A DNA stretch of 64,000 nucleotides from contig CP064971.1 in the NCBI GenBank assembly GCA_016699325.1, forward strand, positions 434,001 to 498,000. The letters run 5' to 3'. Position 1 is the stretch's first letter. Every line of letters starts with the position of its first letter. The notes beneath the pieces are model-generated. The model did no database searches and was not told where the DNA came from. It was given only the letters and a program-made list of their open reading frames with translations. This DNA comes from Methanolinea sp. Lineage in GTDB: Archaea > Halobacteriota > Methanomicrobia > Methanomicrobiales > Methanospirillaceae. Shown here one piece after another: positions 26,451 through 34,832 of the stretch. The position numbers were made by a program, and so were the translations under genes.

Positions 26451-27122
26451 ATGCTCGGGATTATCGGAGGGACAAGCCTGCTCTACGCTGAACTGCCGGA
26501 ACTGGAAAAGACCATGGTGCACACCCCGTTTGGGAACTCCGAGGTCTTTTGCGGGGATTACGCACTCCTCCTCCGCCACCAGGGCGGACGGCCCCCGCAC
26601 CGCATCAACTTCCGGTCTCACCTCGCGGCGCTTGCCATCCTCGGGGTAACGCGGGTTGTAACAATCGGCTCGGCCGGATCGCTGCACCGGGAGATCGTCC
26701 CCGGCTCGCTGGTCATCCCGGACGATTATGCCAGCACCAGCACGATCCCCTCCATCCACGAACACCGGATCCGGCATGTCAACCCCGGGTTCACCCCTTC
26801 GCTCCGTCACCTCCTGGGATCAATTATCCCTGAAGCGCGGGCCGGAGGGATCTATGTCCAGACCAGGGGACCACGGATCGAGACCGTCGCCGAGGTCCGT
26901 GCCTTCGCCCGGTCGGCAGATATCGTCGGAATGACCATCGCCTCCGAGGCAACGCTGGCCGTCGAGCTCGGCATGGAGGTCGCCGCCCTCTGCACCATCG
27001 ACAACTATGCCAACGGGCTCTCGGAGGAGCCTCTGACCTACGAACACATGCTTGCATCTGCTGCTGTCCACCGGGAACGCACCACCAGGGTGGTCGGCGC
27101 TATCGTGCGGGGGATCGCATGA
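26451..27122 (+). CDS. Methylthioinosine/methylthioadenosine phosphorylase family
   Basis: About 223 residues of the purine nucleoside phosphorylase fold: N-terminal LGIIGGTSLLYAE, VVTIGSAGSL, YVQTRGPRIETVAEVRAFA and the substrate loop DIVGMTIASEATLA. MtnP proteins split MTA; in methanogens a paralogue splits methylthioinosine. The ATG at 26451 fits the GGAAGGTG site at 26436; starts at 26427 or 26433 are less likely. The next gene, a DadD-type deaminase, overlaps by four bases, favouring methylthioinosine as substrate. Confidence 0.87.
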   Translation: MLGIIGGTSLLYAELPELEKTMVHTPFGNSEVFCGDYALLLRHQGGRPPHRINFRSHLAALAILGVTRVVTIGSAGSLHREIVPGSLVIPDDYASTSTIPSIHEHRIRHVNPGFTPSLRHLLGSIIPEARAGGIYVQTRGPRIETVAEVRAFARSADIVGMTIASEATLAVELGMEVAALCTIDNYANGLSEEPLTYEHMLASAAVHRERTTRVVGAIVRGIA

Positions 27123-28444
27123 CGGAGCGTGCCGTTGAGTTCCCGGACCGGCGTGGTTCGATCCTGATCGAGGACGTCCTGACCCTGGAGGGGCGCCGCG
27201 ATATCTTTATCGGCGATACCGGCCTCATCGAGGCCGCTGGGGAGGGCATCGGGGTCTCCTGCAGGAGTGGCGCCGGGTACCGGATCCCGGGTGCGGACCT
27301 GCTTGCCCTCCCGGGGCTGGTCAACACCCATACCCATGCCGCAATGTCGCTGCTGCGCGGGTATGCCGATGACCTGCCTCTCCAGGACTGGCTCTCGGAG
27401 AAGATCTGGCCGCTCGAAGCCCTCCTGACCGGCGACGATGTTTACTGGGGCACCCGTCTTGCCTGCCTCGAGATGATCCGCAGCGGGACCACCGCCTTTG
27501 CAGACATGTATTTCTTCATGGAGGACGCGGCAAGGGCGGTCGCCGACTCCGGCGTGAAGGCCGTGCTCTCCTACGGGTTCATCGATCTCTGTGATCCCGA
27601 CCGGCGTGAACGCGAGATCGCGGCGACGGAACGGATGATAAAGGCCATACGGTCGATGGGAAACCCAAAGATACAGCCGGCACTCGGGCCCCATGCCGTG
27701 TACACGGTCTCGGAGGAGGGACTCTGCTGGTGCGCCGAGAAAAGTGCTGATGAGAAGATCATCGTCCAGGTCCACCTCGCCGAAACCGAGAGAGAGGTGA
27801 CCGATGCGGTCCGCCAGCATGGCCGAAGACCGGTCCGGCTCCTCGACGACTGCGGGCTCCTTTCTCCCCGGACCCTGGCCGCCCACGGGTGCTGGCTCGA
27901 CCAGGCGGAGTGTGCACTGCTCGGTAGACAGGGGGTGCACGTAGCGCACAACCCGGCAAGCAACATGAAACTCGCCGTAGGCAGGGCGCTTCCCTATCCC
28001 TGGCTGCGGGATGCCGGGGTGAACGTGACCCTCGGCACAGACGGGTGTGCCTCCAACAACAACCTCGACCTCTTCGAGGAGATGAAGACCGCAGCCCTCC
28101 TGCAGAAATTTTACTGGAACTCCCAGACCATCCTCCCTGCCCCCGAAGCCCTGTATATGGCCACAGCGGCCGGTGCCCGTGCGCTGGGACTGGGGAACGG
28201 TACGCTGGCACCCGGCCAGCCTGCCGATATCATCCTGCTTGACCGGTACGCGGTCTGCAATACCCCCCTCCACAACCCGGCATCGAACCTGGTCTATTCC
28301 TGCTCCGGCTCTGCGGTGCGGACCGTCATATGCCACGGGGAAGTACTGATGCAGGACCGGATCATCCCCGGCGAGGAGGAAGTCATCAGGAGAGCATCCG
28401 CCGCGGCTGCTGACCTGGTGAGGCGGGGCCCGGGGGGTGCGTGA
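27119..28444 (+). CDS. dadD: 5'-deoxyadenosine/MTA/SAH deaminase (DadD type)
   Basis: 441 residues of the amidohydrolase superfamily. Visible ligands are HTHAAMSLLRGYADDLPL, VHLAETE, AHGCWLD and TDGCASNNNLDLFEEMK, all typical of MTA/S-adenosylhomocysteine deaminases. In methanogens DadD deaminates 5'-deoxyadenosine, MTA and SAH, allowing recycling of radical-SAM by-products. It is translationally coupled (ATGA) to the phosphorylase, which would take its product onward. Confidence 0.9.
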   Translation: MTERAVEFPDRRGSILIEDVLTLEGRRDIFIGDTGLIEAAGEGIGVSCRSGAGYRIPGADLLALPGLVNTHTHAAMSLLRGYADDLPLQDWLSEKIWPLEALLTGDDVYWGTRLACLEMIRSGTTAFADMYFFMEDAARAVADSGVKAVLSYGFIDLCDPDRREREIAATERMIKAIRSMGNPKIQPALGPHAVYTVSEEGLCWCAEKSADEKIIVQVHLAETEREVTDAVRQHGRRPVRLLDDCGLLSPRTLAAHGCWLDQAECALLGRQGVHVAHNPASNMKLAVGRALPYPWLRDAGVNVTLGTDGCASNNNLDLFEEMKTAALLQKFYWNSQTILPAPEALYMATAAGARALGLGNGTLAPGQPADIILLDRYAVCNTPLHNPASNLVYSCSGSAVRTVICHGEVLMQDRIIPGEEEVIRRASAAAADLVRRGPGGA

Positions 28445-28695
28445 GATACCAATCCCGATGTACTGGTGGTAACCCTGAAAAACAACGGTTAGAGAAGGAC
28501 AGGAATATTTTGTCCGGCCGTTTCCTGAATTAACCCGGCTCCCTGGTTACAGCCCGCGGGTTGTGCTCCTCTATCAGTCCCGCGGCTACCCCCAATGGGT
28601 GGCCATCGGACCGGTTTGGAACCGGGTATGGGAACGGGCAGCCGCTCCAGGAAAAGGCCGGTGGCCGGTTCCGTGGCGGGCACCGGCGCCAGGGA

Positions 28696-30396
28696 TTATG
28701 CCGTCTCCACCTGCGAGACATCCTCGAGCCCGAGTTCGCGGATCGAGGCCTCCCGCATCCTGAACTTCTGGATCTTCCCGGTCACGCTCATCGGGAACTC
28801 GGAAACGAACTTCACGTACCGCGGAACCTTGTAATGCGCGATCTTCCCGCGGCAGTACTCCCTGACTTCGTCCGCAGTCAGGGTTTCCTGCCCCTTCACC
28901 ATGACCCACGCCATCAGTTCCTCGCCGTACCTGTCGTCCGGGACGCCGATCACGTAGACATCGGCGATCTTCGGGTGACGGTGGAGGAACTCCTCGATCT
29001 CCCGGGGGTAGATGTTCTCTCCTCCCCGGATGACCATGTCCTTCAGGCGGCCGACGATTTTCACGTATCCCTCATCGTCCATGGTGCCGAGGTCCCCGGT
29101 ATGGTTCCATCCTTCGGGATCGATGGTGGCGTGCGTCGCGCTCGGGTTGTTATAGTAGCACTTCATCACGCAGTACCCCCGGGCGCATATCTCTCCGATC
29201 TCTCCCCGCGGGACGACCCGGCCGCTCGAGGGATCAACGATCTTGAGCTCGGTGTGGGGAAAGACGCGGCCAACGGTGGAGACCCTCCGGTTGAGCGGGT
29301 CCCGGGTGGTGGTCATGGTGAGCCCCGGTGATGTCTCGGTCTGACCGTACACGATCACGATCCCGGACATGTTCATCCTGCGGCTGACGTCTTTCATCAC
29401 CTCGATGGGGCAGGGGGACCCGGCCATGATCCCGGTGCGAAGCGTGCTCATCGAGTACTTCGGGAAGTCCGGGTGCGCCAGCTCGGCAATGAACATGGTA
29501 GGGACCCCGTGCAGTGCCGTGCACCGCTCCTGCTCGATGGTCTTAAGCACGTCCTCGACGCTGAAGGCAGGGGATGGGAGCACCATGGTTGAGCCGTGGG
29601 TCATGCATGCGAGGTTCGAGAGCACCATGCCGAAGCAATGGTAGAAGGGGACCGGGATGCAGAGGCGGTCCTCCTCAGAAAAATTCATTCCTTCACCGAT
29701 GATGAACCCGTTGTTCAGCACCCCGTGGTGGGTCAGCACCACCCCTTTCGGAAACCCCGTGGTCCCGCTGGTATACTGGATGTTGATGGCATCATCAAAA
29801 CCGAGGGCTTCTTCCCGGGCCACGAGCTCGTCCATGCTGACCTCCTGCCCCCGCCCCATGAGATCGGGCCAGGTAAACATCCCGTTATGGGGGACATCCC
29901 CGAGGAAGATGACGTTCCTGAGGAACGGGAACTTCTCGCTGATCAGCCGGCCCGGGCGCGATTCGGTGGCCCGGGGACAGGCTTCGTAGAACATACCGAC
30001 GTAATCGGAGGTCTTGAACCGCCCCTGGAGGATCAGGGTCTGGATCTCGGCCTGTTTCAGGACGTATCCGAGTTCGTAGGTACGGTAGGCCGGGTTGATG
30101 TTCACCATGATTGCCCCGATCTTCGCCGTGGCAAACTGGACAACGATCCACTCGGCATAGTTCATCGCCCAGATCCCGACCCGGTCACCCTTGCCCACCC
30201 CGAGGGCCATGAGGCCGCGGGCGATCCTGTTCACCTCTTCGAGGAGCTCCCGCCAGGTCCACCGGATGCCCTGGTGGACCGATACCACGGCTTCGGTGCC
30301 AGGGAAACGTGCCGCTATGGAATTGAGCATTTCGCCGATTGTCAAGCCGAGGAGAGGGGAAGGTGAGGTGCCGCAATCATAGCTCCGCAGGACCAT
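28696..30396 (-). CDS. AMP-forming acyl-CoA synthetase
   Basis: 566 residues of the ANL superfamily. The phosphate-binding loop is [12 protein letters not shown], with [49 protein letters not shown] and the C-terminal catalytic-Lys region ([13 protein letters not shown]). It activates a medium- or long-chain acid with ATP and CoA; in methanogens the substrate and role are unclear. The ATG at 30396 is chosen where homology starts; a GTG at 30450 is also open. Confidence 0.9.
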   Translation of the reverse strand: MVLRSYDCGTSPSPLLGLTIGEMLNSIAARFPGTEAVVSVHQGIRWTWRELLEEVNRIARGLMALGVGKGDRVGIWAMNYAEWIVVQFATAKIGAIMVNINPAYRTYELGYVLKQAEIQTLILQGRFKTSDYVGMFYEACPRATESRPGRLISEKFPFLRNVIFLGDVPHNGMFTWPDLMGRGQEVSMDELVAREEALGFDDAINIQYTSGTTGFPKGVVLTHHGVLNNGFIIGEGMNFSEEDRLCIPVPFYHCFGMVLSNLACMTHGSTMVLPSPAFSVEDVLKTIEQERCTALHGVPTMFIAELAHPDFPKYSMSTLRTGIMAGSPCPIEVMKDVSRRMNMSGIVIVYGQTETSPGLTMTTTRDPLNRRVSTVGRVFPHTELKIVDPSSGRVVPRGEIGEICARGYCVMKCYYNNPSATHATIDPEGWNHTGDLGTMDDEGYVKIVGRLKDMVIRGGENIYPREIEEFLHRHPKIADVYVIGVPDDRYGEELMAWVMVKGQETLTADEVREYCRGKIAHYKVPRYVKFVSEFPMSVTGKIQKFRMREASIRELGLEDVSQVETA

Positions 30397-30485
30397 CCCA
30401 GAACATGAGGCGGTCGCAGGATATAGAATTACTGATATTCCAATCCACAACCATTAAATCGGGTCACGGCGATTTTTTAGAGGAA

Positions 30486-30645
30486 GGGGTCGTGGCCTAG
30501 TCCGGAATGGCGACGGGCTCCAGCGGTCTTTCGCGTCGTGTGGATGATGAACAATGGGTCTCCTGATTCCTGGTGATGATCCGTTGGAGCACTGACGCAT
30601 GTCGGAGAGACCCGTCGATCGTGAGTTCAAATCTCACCGGCCCCA
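30486..30645 (+). tRNA. tRNA-Trp (CCA) with an 86-base intron
   Basis: Exon 1 is 30486-30523 and exon 2 is 30610-30645 (one base of ambiguity). Acceptor GGGGTCG pairs with CGGCCCC plus A; anticodon stem ACGGG/CCCGT; loop CTCCAG/A gives anticodon CCA; T arm GTGAG-TTCAAAT-CTCAC. The intron follows position 37, the standard site cut by the archaeal splicing endonuclease. The intron carries a complete box C/D guide RNA. Confidence 0.95.
30544..30595 (+). ncRNA. Box C/D guide RNA inside the tRNA-Trp intron
   Basis: Box C ATGATGA (30544-30550), box D' CTGA (30563-30566), box C' TGATGA (30574-30579) and box D CTGA (30592-30595) are all exact. The D guide TGGAGC pairs with exon 1 so that its fifth base (30587) faces C34. 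The D' guide GGGTCTC pairs with GAGACCC across the 3' splice site so that its fifth base (30558) faces C39. This matches the known archaeal pre-tRNA-Trp guide that directs 2'-O-methylation at positions 34 and 39. Confidence 0.92.
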
Positions 30646-30695
30646 CATTTCTCCGGGTTGCCTGGTATCGTTTTTCCGTCGCTGGCCGTGGGGTT

Positions 30696-30706
30696 TTTAA
30701 ATTACC
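30696..30706 (+). promoter_or_regulatory. TATA box of fae-hps
   Basis: TTTTTAAATTA lies 37-47 bases before the ATG, giving a leader of about 15 bases. Confidence 0.5.
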
Positions 30707-30742
30707 ATCCCAAACCTAGTAGGCAGGAATGCGGAGTATGGT

Positions 30743-31924
30743 ATGTATCTTGTAGGTGAAGCACTGGTCGGCGACGGGCCCGAACTGGCTCATATCGACC
30801 TCATTATCGGTGAGAAAGAGGGTCCGGTCGGCGCAGCGTTTGCCAATGCCCTCTCCCAGCTCTCTGCCGGGCACACGCCGCTTCTCGCGGTCGTGCGGCC
30901 AAACCTCCTTACCAAGCCGGCAACGCTGGTCATCCCCAAGGTGACGCTGAAGAAAGAAGGACAGGTCCGGGAGATGTTCGGCCCGGTCCAGGCCGCTGTG
31001 GCAAAGGCCGTGGCCGATTTCGTCGAAGAGGGAGCGTTTGGCACACATGACCTCGAGTCGCTGGTGGTGCTGGCGAGCGTGTATCTCGATCCCGGTGCTG
31101 CCGACTTCAACCGCATCTACCGGTTCAACTACGGGGCCATGAAACTCGCCCTCCGTAGGGCGATGGAAGGGTTCCCGGACAGGGCAACCATCCTCTACGA
31201 GAAGGACCGCTCGGCCCACGCGGTCATGGGCTTCAAGGTCCAGCGGCTGTGGGACCCTCCCTATCTCCAGGTCGCCATCGACCTCGTCGAGATGAAGAAA
31301 GTGGCATCCGTCCTCTCTGAACTCCCCGAGAACGACCACCTCCTGATCGAGGCCGGGACCCCGCTGATCAAGAAATTCGGCCTCCAGGTCATCTCCGAGA
31401 TCCGGAAGATCCGGCCAAACGCCTTCATCATCGCCGACATGAAGGTGCTCGATACCGGCAACCTCGAGGCCCGCATGGCTGCCGACTCCTCGGCAGATGC
31501 GGTGGTCATATCCGGCCTTGCCCCCCTGCAGACCCTGGAGAAGGCGATCGCGGAGGCAAAAAAGACCGGGATCTACTCCTTTGTGGACATGCTGAACGTG
31601 GCCGACCCGGTGAAGGTGCTCAAGTCGCTCAAGGCAAAGCCGGACGTTGTCGAGCTCCACCGGGCCATCGATGCCGAGGATACCGCCCATGCCTGGGGCG
31701 ATATCCCGGCCCTGAAGAAGGCAGCGGGTGGAAAGCTCCTTGTTGCGACCGCCGGGGGGATCAGGGTGGACGTGGTCAGGGACGCTGTCAGGGCAGGTGC
31801 CGATATCATCGTGGTCGGCAGGGCGATTACCGCCAGCAAGGACCCCCATACCCAGGCCGACCTTTTCCTCGAGCAGCTGAACCGGGAAGAGATCGACCAG
31901 TTCCGGGTGATGACCGATTTCTGA
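30743..31924 (+). CDS. fae-hps: Bifunctional formaldehyde-activating enzyme/3-hexulose-6-phosphate synthase
   Basis: 393 residues. Residues 1-165 are Fae (MYLVGEALVGDGPELAHIDL, GPVQAAVAKAVADF, HAVMGFKVQRLWDPPY), and about 170-393 are Hps (LQVAIDLVEMKKV, IIADMKVLDTGNLEARMA, VATAGGIRVD). Hps cleaves hexulose-6-phosphate to ribulose-5-phosphate and formaldehyde, and Fae traps formaldehyde on tetrahydromethanopterin. In methanogens this runs as the pentose source in place of the oxidative pathway, with RpiA (encoded at 56148) next. Confidence 0.96.
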   Translation: MYLVGEALVGDGPELAHIDLIIGEKEGPVGAAFANALSQLSAGHTPLLAVVRPNLLTKPATLVIPKVTLKKEGQVREMFGPVQAAVAKAVADFVEEGAFGTHDLESLVVLASVYLDPGAADFNRIYRFNYGAMKLALRRAMEGFPDRATILYEKDRSAHAVMGFKVQRLWDPPYLQVAIDLVEMKKVASVLSELPENDHLLIEAGTPLIKKFGLQVISEIRKIRPNAFIIADMKVLDTGNLEARMAADSSADAVVISGLAPLQTLEKAIAEAKKTGIYSFVDMLNVADPVKVLKSLKAKPDVVELHRAIDAEDTAHAWGDIPALKKAAGGKLLVATAGGIRVDVVRDAVRAGADIIVVGRAITASKDPHTQADLFLEQLNREEIDQFRVMTDF

Positions 31925-31943
31925 AAACCAGGTCCCGCCTGCC

Positions 31944-32270
31944 ATGACCAGGCGCGACGATATCATAAGGGAGGCGGACCTCGGTCCCTGGGTGCTCACC
32001 GGCCGGAGCTACCCGCACCCCCTGCCCGACGATGCCGCTCCATTTTACTGTTACACCCGGGACGGGGGACATTCCCTGCTAGTTGTCCTCGAAAACGAGT
32101 ACAGGGCCGGGGAAAAGCCGGAACGGTTCGTTATTCCCGCCCCGGTGAAGACGGTACTCAGGGCCGGGTACCGGGTGAAAGACGACCTCCTGTGGAGCAC
32201 CCTTCCCTACGAGCGCGATTCCGGGCTGGTGGTGGAGGAGGGTGACCTCGAGTTCTCACCTTCCGGTTAA
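31944..32270 (+). CDS. Small hypothetical protein
   Basis: 108 residues, soluble and acidic, starting 19 bases after fae-hps. It contains the segments LGPWVLTGRSYPHPLPDD and HSLLVVLENEYRAGEKPERFVIPAPVK. No domain is recognised. Composition and spacing suggest a real gene read with fae-hps; no function is proposed. Confidence 0.65.
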   Translation: MTRRDDIIREADLGPWVLTGRSYPHPLPDDAAPFYCYTRDGGHSLLVVLENEYRAGEKPERFVIPAPVKTVLRAGYRVKDDLLWSTLPYERDSGLVVEEGDLEFSPSG

Positions 32271-32426
32271 TTCCTTTCCTCCGGGAGACCTCCCTGGATC
32301 CCGGAGTTCCCCAAAAAACCCGGTTCCCACGCCCGTTCACCGATCGCTGCGGTTATCCCTCTATCGACCGGATATCGACGCATGGTGAATAAGCATTAAT
32401 AGGATCGAATATCATCTCTGACTGCT

Positions 32427-32852
32427 ATGGAGGACGCAGTTACACTCAAGGTGAAAGTCCGCACATTCCCGAGCAGGGGGCGTGCCAGGGTACATGAATC
32501 GGTGATGCCGTTGCTTTCCGCAAAAGAGGGAGATGCCTTCCTCATCGCCAGGTACCCGGCGGTATGGGATGACAGGACCAGGGCCGTCAGCGTGACCGGG
32601 TATGCTGACACCATGGTCGACAAATCGGTCATCATGTTGAGCCCTGAAGATATAGCATCGCTGGGTGTTGCCGAAGGTGACATGGTCTCGGTGATGAGAA
32701 AGGTCACCCTTGCAGAAAAGGTCACGAAGGAGGCAACAAGAGCCGGGGAGTTCGTGAAAGAAGGGGCAACAAAAGCGGGGAAGGCCGTTGAGGAAGGTGC
32801 AAAGGACGTGGCTGGAAAGGTAGTGCCGAAAAAAGGCGGAAAGGAGCTGTAA
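32427..32852 (+). CDS. VAT/CDC48 N-domain-like barrel protein with repetitive charged tail
   Basis: 141 residues. Residues 1-92 resemble a double-psi beta-barrel of the AbrB/CDC48-N type: two half-repeats, LKVKVRTFPSRGRARVHESV ... LLSAKEGDAFLI and SVIMLSPEDIASLGVAEGDM. Residues 93-141 form an Ala/Lys/Glu-rich amphipathic helix with an 11-residue-like rhythm (KEATRAGEFVKEG, KAGKAVEEGAKDVAG), recalling LEA-type repeats. There is no AAA ATPase domain. First gene of the unrecognised six-gene cluster; the following gene begins 19 bases later. Confidence 0.7.
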   Translation: MEDAVTLKVKVRTFPSRGRARVHESVMPLLSAKEGDAFLIARYPAVWDDRTRAVSVTGYADTMVDKSVIMLSPEDIASLGVAEGDMVSVMRKVTLAEKVTKEATRAGEFVKEGATKAGKAVEEGAKDVAGKVVPKKGGKEL

Positions 32853-32870
32853 TTTCGGGGGAGATGACCT

Positions 32871-33287
32871 GTGGCAGATGCAACAACAGCCGTAGCCGCC
32901 TCGACATCACCCTACTGGACGTGGTTCCAGTCGGTCTTCTGGATCATCATCCTGGTTATCATCCTCATCGTCTTCTACTTCATCATCAGGGAGGTCCGGT
33001 TGTGGCGGAACACACCGAGGCTCGCTGAGATCGACCTTGAAAAAGAGAAACTGAACCTGATGAAGACCGAGATGGGACAGCCCGGCCGGTCGTTCTTCCG
33101 TGTCTCACCCGAACAACTGGGCGAGATCCGCACGCTCGACGAGGAGAATGCAGCGCTTGCAACCGATATCTTTGCAAAACACAGCATCGTTGACAAGAGG
33201 ATCGAGCGGCTCGAGAACATGGTGAAGATAACGAAGCTCGACCGGATGGTCGAAAAGATCAAAGACGAGGAGAAGAGGCTGCGGTGA
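32871..33287 (+). CDS. Membrane-anchored coiled-coil protein
   Basis: 138 residues starting at GTG, with GGGGGAG at proper spacing. A single hydrophobic helix (about residues 20-44, FWIIILVIILIVFYFII) near the N-terminus is followed by a basic stop-transfer and a long charged helical region (about 60-138) likely to form a coiled coil. No known domain. The stop overlaps the next start (TGATG). Confidence 0.7.
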   Translation: MADATTAVAASTSPYWTWFQSVFWIIILVIILIVFYFIIREVRLWRNTPRLAEIDLEKEKLNLMKTEMGQPGRSFFRVSPEQLGEIRTLDEENAALATDIFAKHSIVDKRIERLENMVKITKLDRMVEKIKDEEKRLR

Positions 33288-33595
33288 TGATGATGTTTGA
33301 GACAGCAGCGGGGGAAATGGCCAGGAAACCCTCGTTCAGGGAATCGCTGGCCGCCCTTCCGGGAACAATCGGGTCAAAGCTGCCCTCCCTGGACAAGAGC
33401 CTTGACCGGTACTACGACGCCCACATGTCCGCGATCATCAGCGAGTGGAGGCTGATCACCATGCACACCCTCGATGACCTCGATGACCGGCTGGATGCGA
33501 TCACGGCTGAAATCCGGAACCTCGAGAAGGGCAGGGACGAGATAATGAAGCGGGCGGCCGTCCTTGAATCCGGCATCCGCGAGCTGGAGGCCTGA
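33287..33595 (+). CDS. Coiled-coil protein with Y-x-D ... W-x-L-x-T motif (copy 1)
   Basis: 102 residues, no membrane helix. After a short linker, residues 41-75 hold the motif shared with the next two genes (RYYDAHMSAIISEWRLITM), then a helical Leu/Glu-rich tail. The start is ambiguous among three successive ATGs and a GTG; the ATG at 33287 overlaps the previous stop by one base. Unknown family. Confidence 0.65.
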   Translation: MMMFETAAGEMARKPSFRESLAALPGTIGSKLPSLDKSLDRYYDAHMSAIISEWRLITMHTLDDLDDRLDAITAEIRNLEKGRDEIMKRAAVLESGIRELEA

Positions 33596-33597
33596 CC

Positions 33598-33822
33598 ATG
33601 CCCGGGATGGACAGCTACATGAATGCCTACCTGGACCGGAGGATGAAGGACCTGATCCGGGACTGGGACCTTGCCACCGAAAACGATCTCGGCGATTTCG
33701 AGACCCGTCTCAGAAGGATTGAGGAGGCTGCACAGGAGGTCGGGTCCTTCGAGACCAGCGCCAGGATAAAGCTGGAATATCTCGAACAACGCCTTGCGCG
33801 GTTGAAGGAGGCCCGGCGATGA
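33598..33822 (+). CDS. Small coiled-coil protein with W-x-L-x-T motif (copy 2)
   Basis: 74 residues, two bases after the previous stop. The motif appears at residues 8-40 (AYLDRRMKDLIRDWDLATEN), followed by a heptad-like helix (IKLEYLEQRLARLKEA). It is essentially the motif plus a coiled coil, the minimal version of the family. It overlaps the next gene by four bases. Confidence 0.65.
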   Translation: MPGMDSYMNAYLDRRMKDLIRDWDLATENDLGDFETRLRRIEEAAQEVGSFETSARIKLEYLEQRLARLKEARR

Positions 33823-34160
33823 CGCCGCTTGAGGCTGCACTGATGGTCATCATCGTCGCCATCCTCCTGTTTGTCATCTACTACTACTGGCGAGGGGTGA
33901 AAGGGGATGTATCGCTCCGGCGGCCGATGGAGAGCAGGGTGGATGAGTATCTCGACCGCCGGTTCGAGATGATGATCGATGAATGGTCGCTCGTCACCCG
34001 GACCAAACTCCAGTCGTTCCGGCAGTCAAAGGACCAGATCCTTGAGGCGAACGAAGCAAAAGTGGCATCACTCAAGGGTTTTTCGGAAACGATGGAGGAG
34101 AACCTGAAGAACCTGGAGGGTCGGCTGAGTGCTCTGGAAGAACAGATCGGCCAGAAGTAA
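33819..34160 (+). CDS. Membrane-anchored coiled-coil protein with W-x-L-x-T motif (copy 3)
   Basis: 113 residues. An N-terminal hydrophobic helix (about 5-23) is followed by a basic segment, the shared motif (EYLDRRFEMMIDEWSLVTRT, about 41-62) and a long coiled coil to the end. It combines the anchor type of the 32871 gene with the motif of its two neighbours. The ATGA overlap shows coupled translation. Confidence 0.68.
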   Translation: MTPLEAALMVIIVAILLFVIYYYWRGVKGDVSLRRPMESRVDEYLDRRFEMMIDEWSLVTRTKLQSFRQSKDQILEANEAKVASLKGFSETMEENLKNLEGRLSALEEQIGQK

Positions 34161-34449
34161 GGATGCCGGCCTGAAGGGCGGGCGGGACCTCCTCGCCCGG
34201 ATACGGGCGGATGTCCCGGTGATGCGAAAACCGGGGGTTCCGCCCGGAAAAGACCCGGCCAGTTTCGCGCGCTTCACCTGCGATCTCTGCAGCAGTTCCT
34301 TTCCCCTGAACGAGCTTCGCCAGTGCACCCTGTGCGGGAGATGGGCCTGCCCCACCTGCTGGACGGAAGAGTATTACATCTGCAATTCGTGCAACGGGAT
34401 CCTCCGAATCCACCTCATACCGGACCGGCGGAGGACCGGGTCCACGTGA
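34129..34449 (+). CDS. Treble-clef zinc-finger protein
   Basis: 106 residues from a GTG with GGAGGGT upstream; an ATG at 34222 is an alternative. The Cys pattern C-x2-C, C-x2-C, C-x2-C, C-x2-C in CDLCSSSF ... CTLCGRWACPTCW ... CNSCNG suggests a cross-braced RING/FYVE-like finger binding two zincs. Basic ends. It closes the six-gene cluster and is followed by a T7 run. Confidence 0.6.
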   Translation: MLWKNRSARSKDAGLKGGRDLLARIRADVPVMRKPGVPPGKDPASFARFTCDLCSSSFPLNELRQCTLCGRWACPTCWTEEYYICNSCNGILRIHLIPDRRRTGST

Positions 34450-34461
34450 AAAAGAACCACC

Positions 34462-34468
34462 TTTTTTT
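34462..34468 (+). terminator. T7 tract ending the six-gene cluster
   Basis: Seven T, 12 bases after the zinc-finger gene stop. Confidence 0.5.
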
Positions 34469-34514
34469 CCAGTGAAACGCACCTGGGGCTTCCGGGCCGA
34501 ATCCCGCCCTGGTG

Positions 34515-34532
34515 AAAACCGCATGCGGTTTT
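34515..34532 (+). terminator. Perfect 18-base palindrome followed by T-rich sequence
   Basis: AAAACCGCATGCGGTTTT is self-complementary and is followed by TTACTCTTTTTA. It may act as a second hairpin terminator or bind a dimeric regulator. Confidence 0.4.
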
Positions 34533-34832
34533 TTACTCTTTTTATGCTCGGCGGGCAGGACGGCCACGGGGGGTTTTCCCGGGAGATGCCTCCGGCAATT
34601 TCATCCTGCACGCTCGTGCCCCTCAAGGGTCCCGGGGAATGCTTCATCATGCCCGGATAGTGCACCACCACCCTTGCCCGGCGATGAGAACCCTCCTTTT
34701 AGTCTGCGGGTCCCAGGGGGAGAGAAAGGGAATCGGAGGGTCTCCCGGGCCCCGGGATCTTCATTACCCGCCCTTCACGCTGCACCCGCACCGATTGCAT
34801 TCCGGGGAAAGCAGGCCGCCCCGGAAGAACGA

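Larger units (their letters stand above)
34450..34832. other. Intergenic region, no gene seen
   Basis: 383 bases between two convergent units. It contains a T7 tract and an 18-base palindrome with a following T run. Short reading frames here lack ribosome-binding sites and protein-like composition. Confidence 0.5.

Noticed and set aside
27038..28336. 432-residue minus-strand frame opposite the dadD gene
   Set aside because: The plus strand encodes a complete amidohydrolase with metal ligands; the antisense frame has no family features.
28445..28695. Possible RNA gene between dadD and the acyl-CoA synthetase
   Set aside because: No tRNA fold, box C/D motif or TATA-to-terminator layout could be found in this 250-base gap.
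30716..31999. 427-residue minus-strand frame opposite fae-hps
   Set aside because: Fae and Hps domains are complete on the plus strand.
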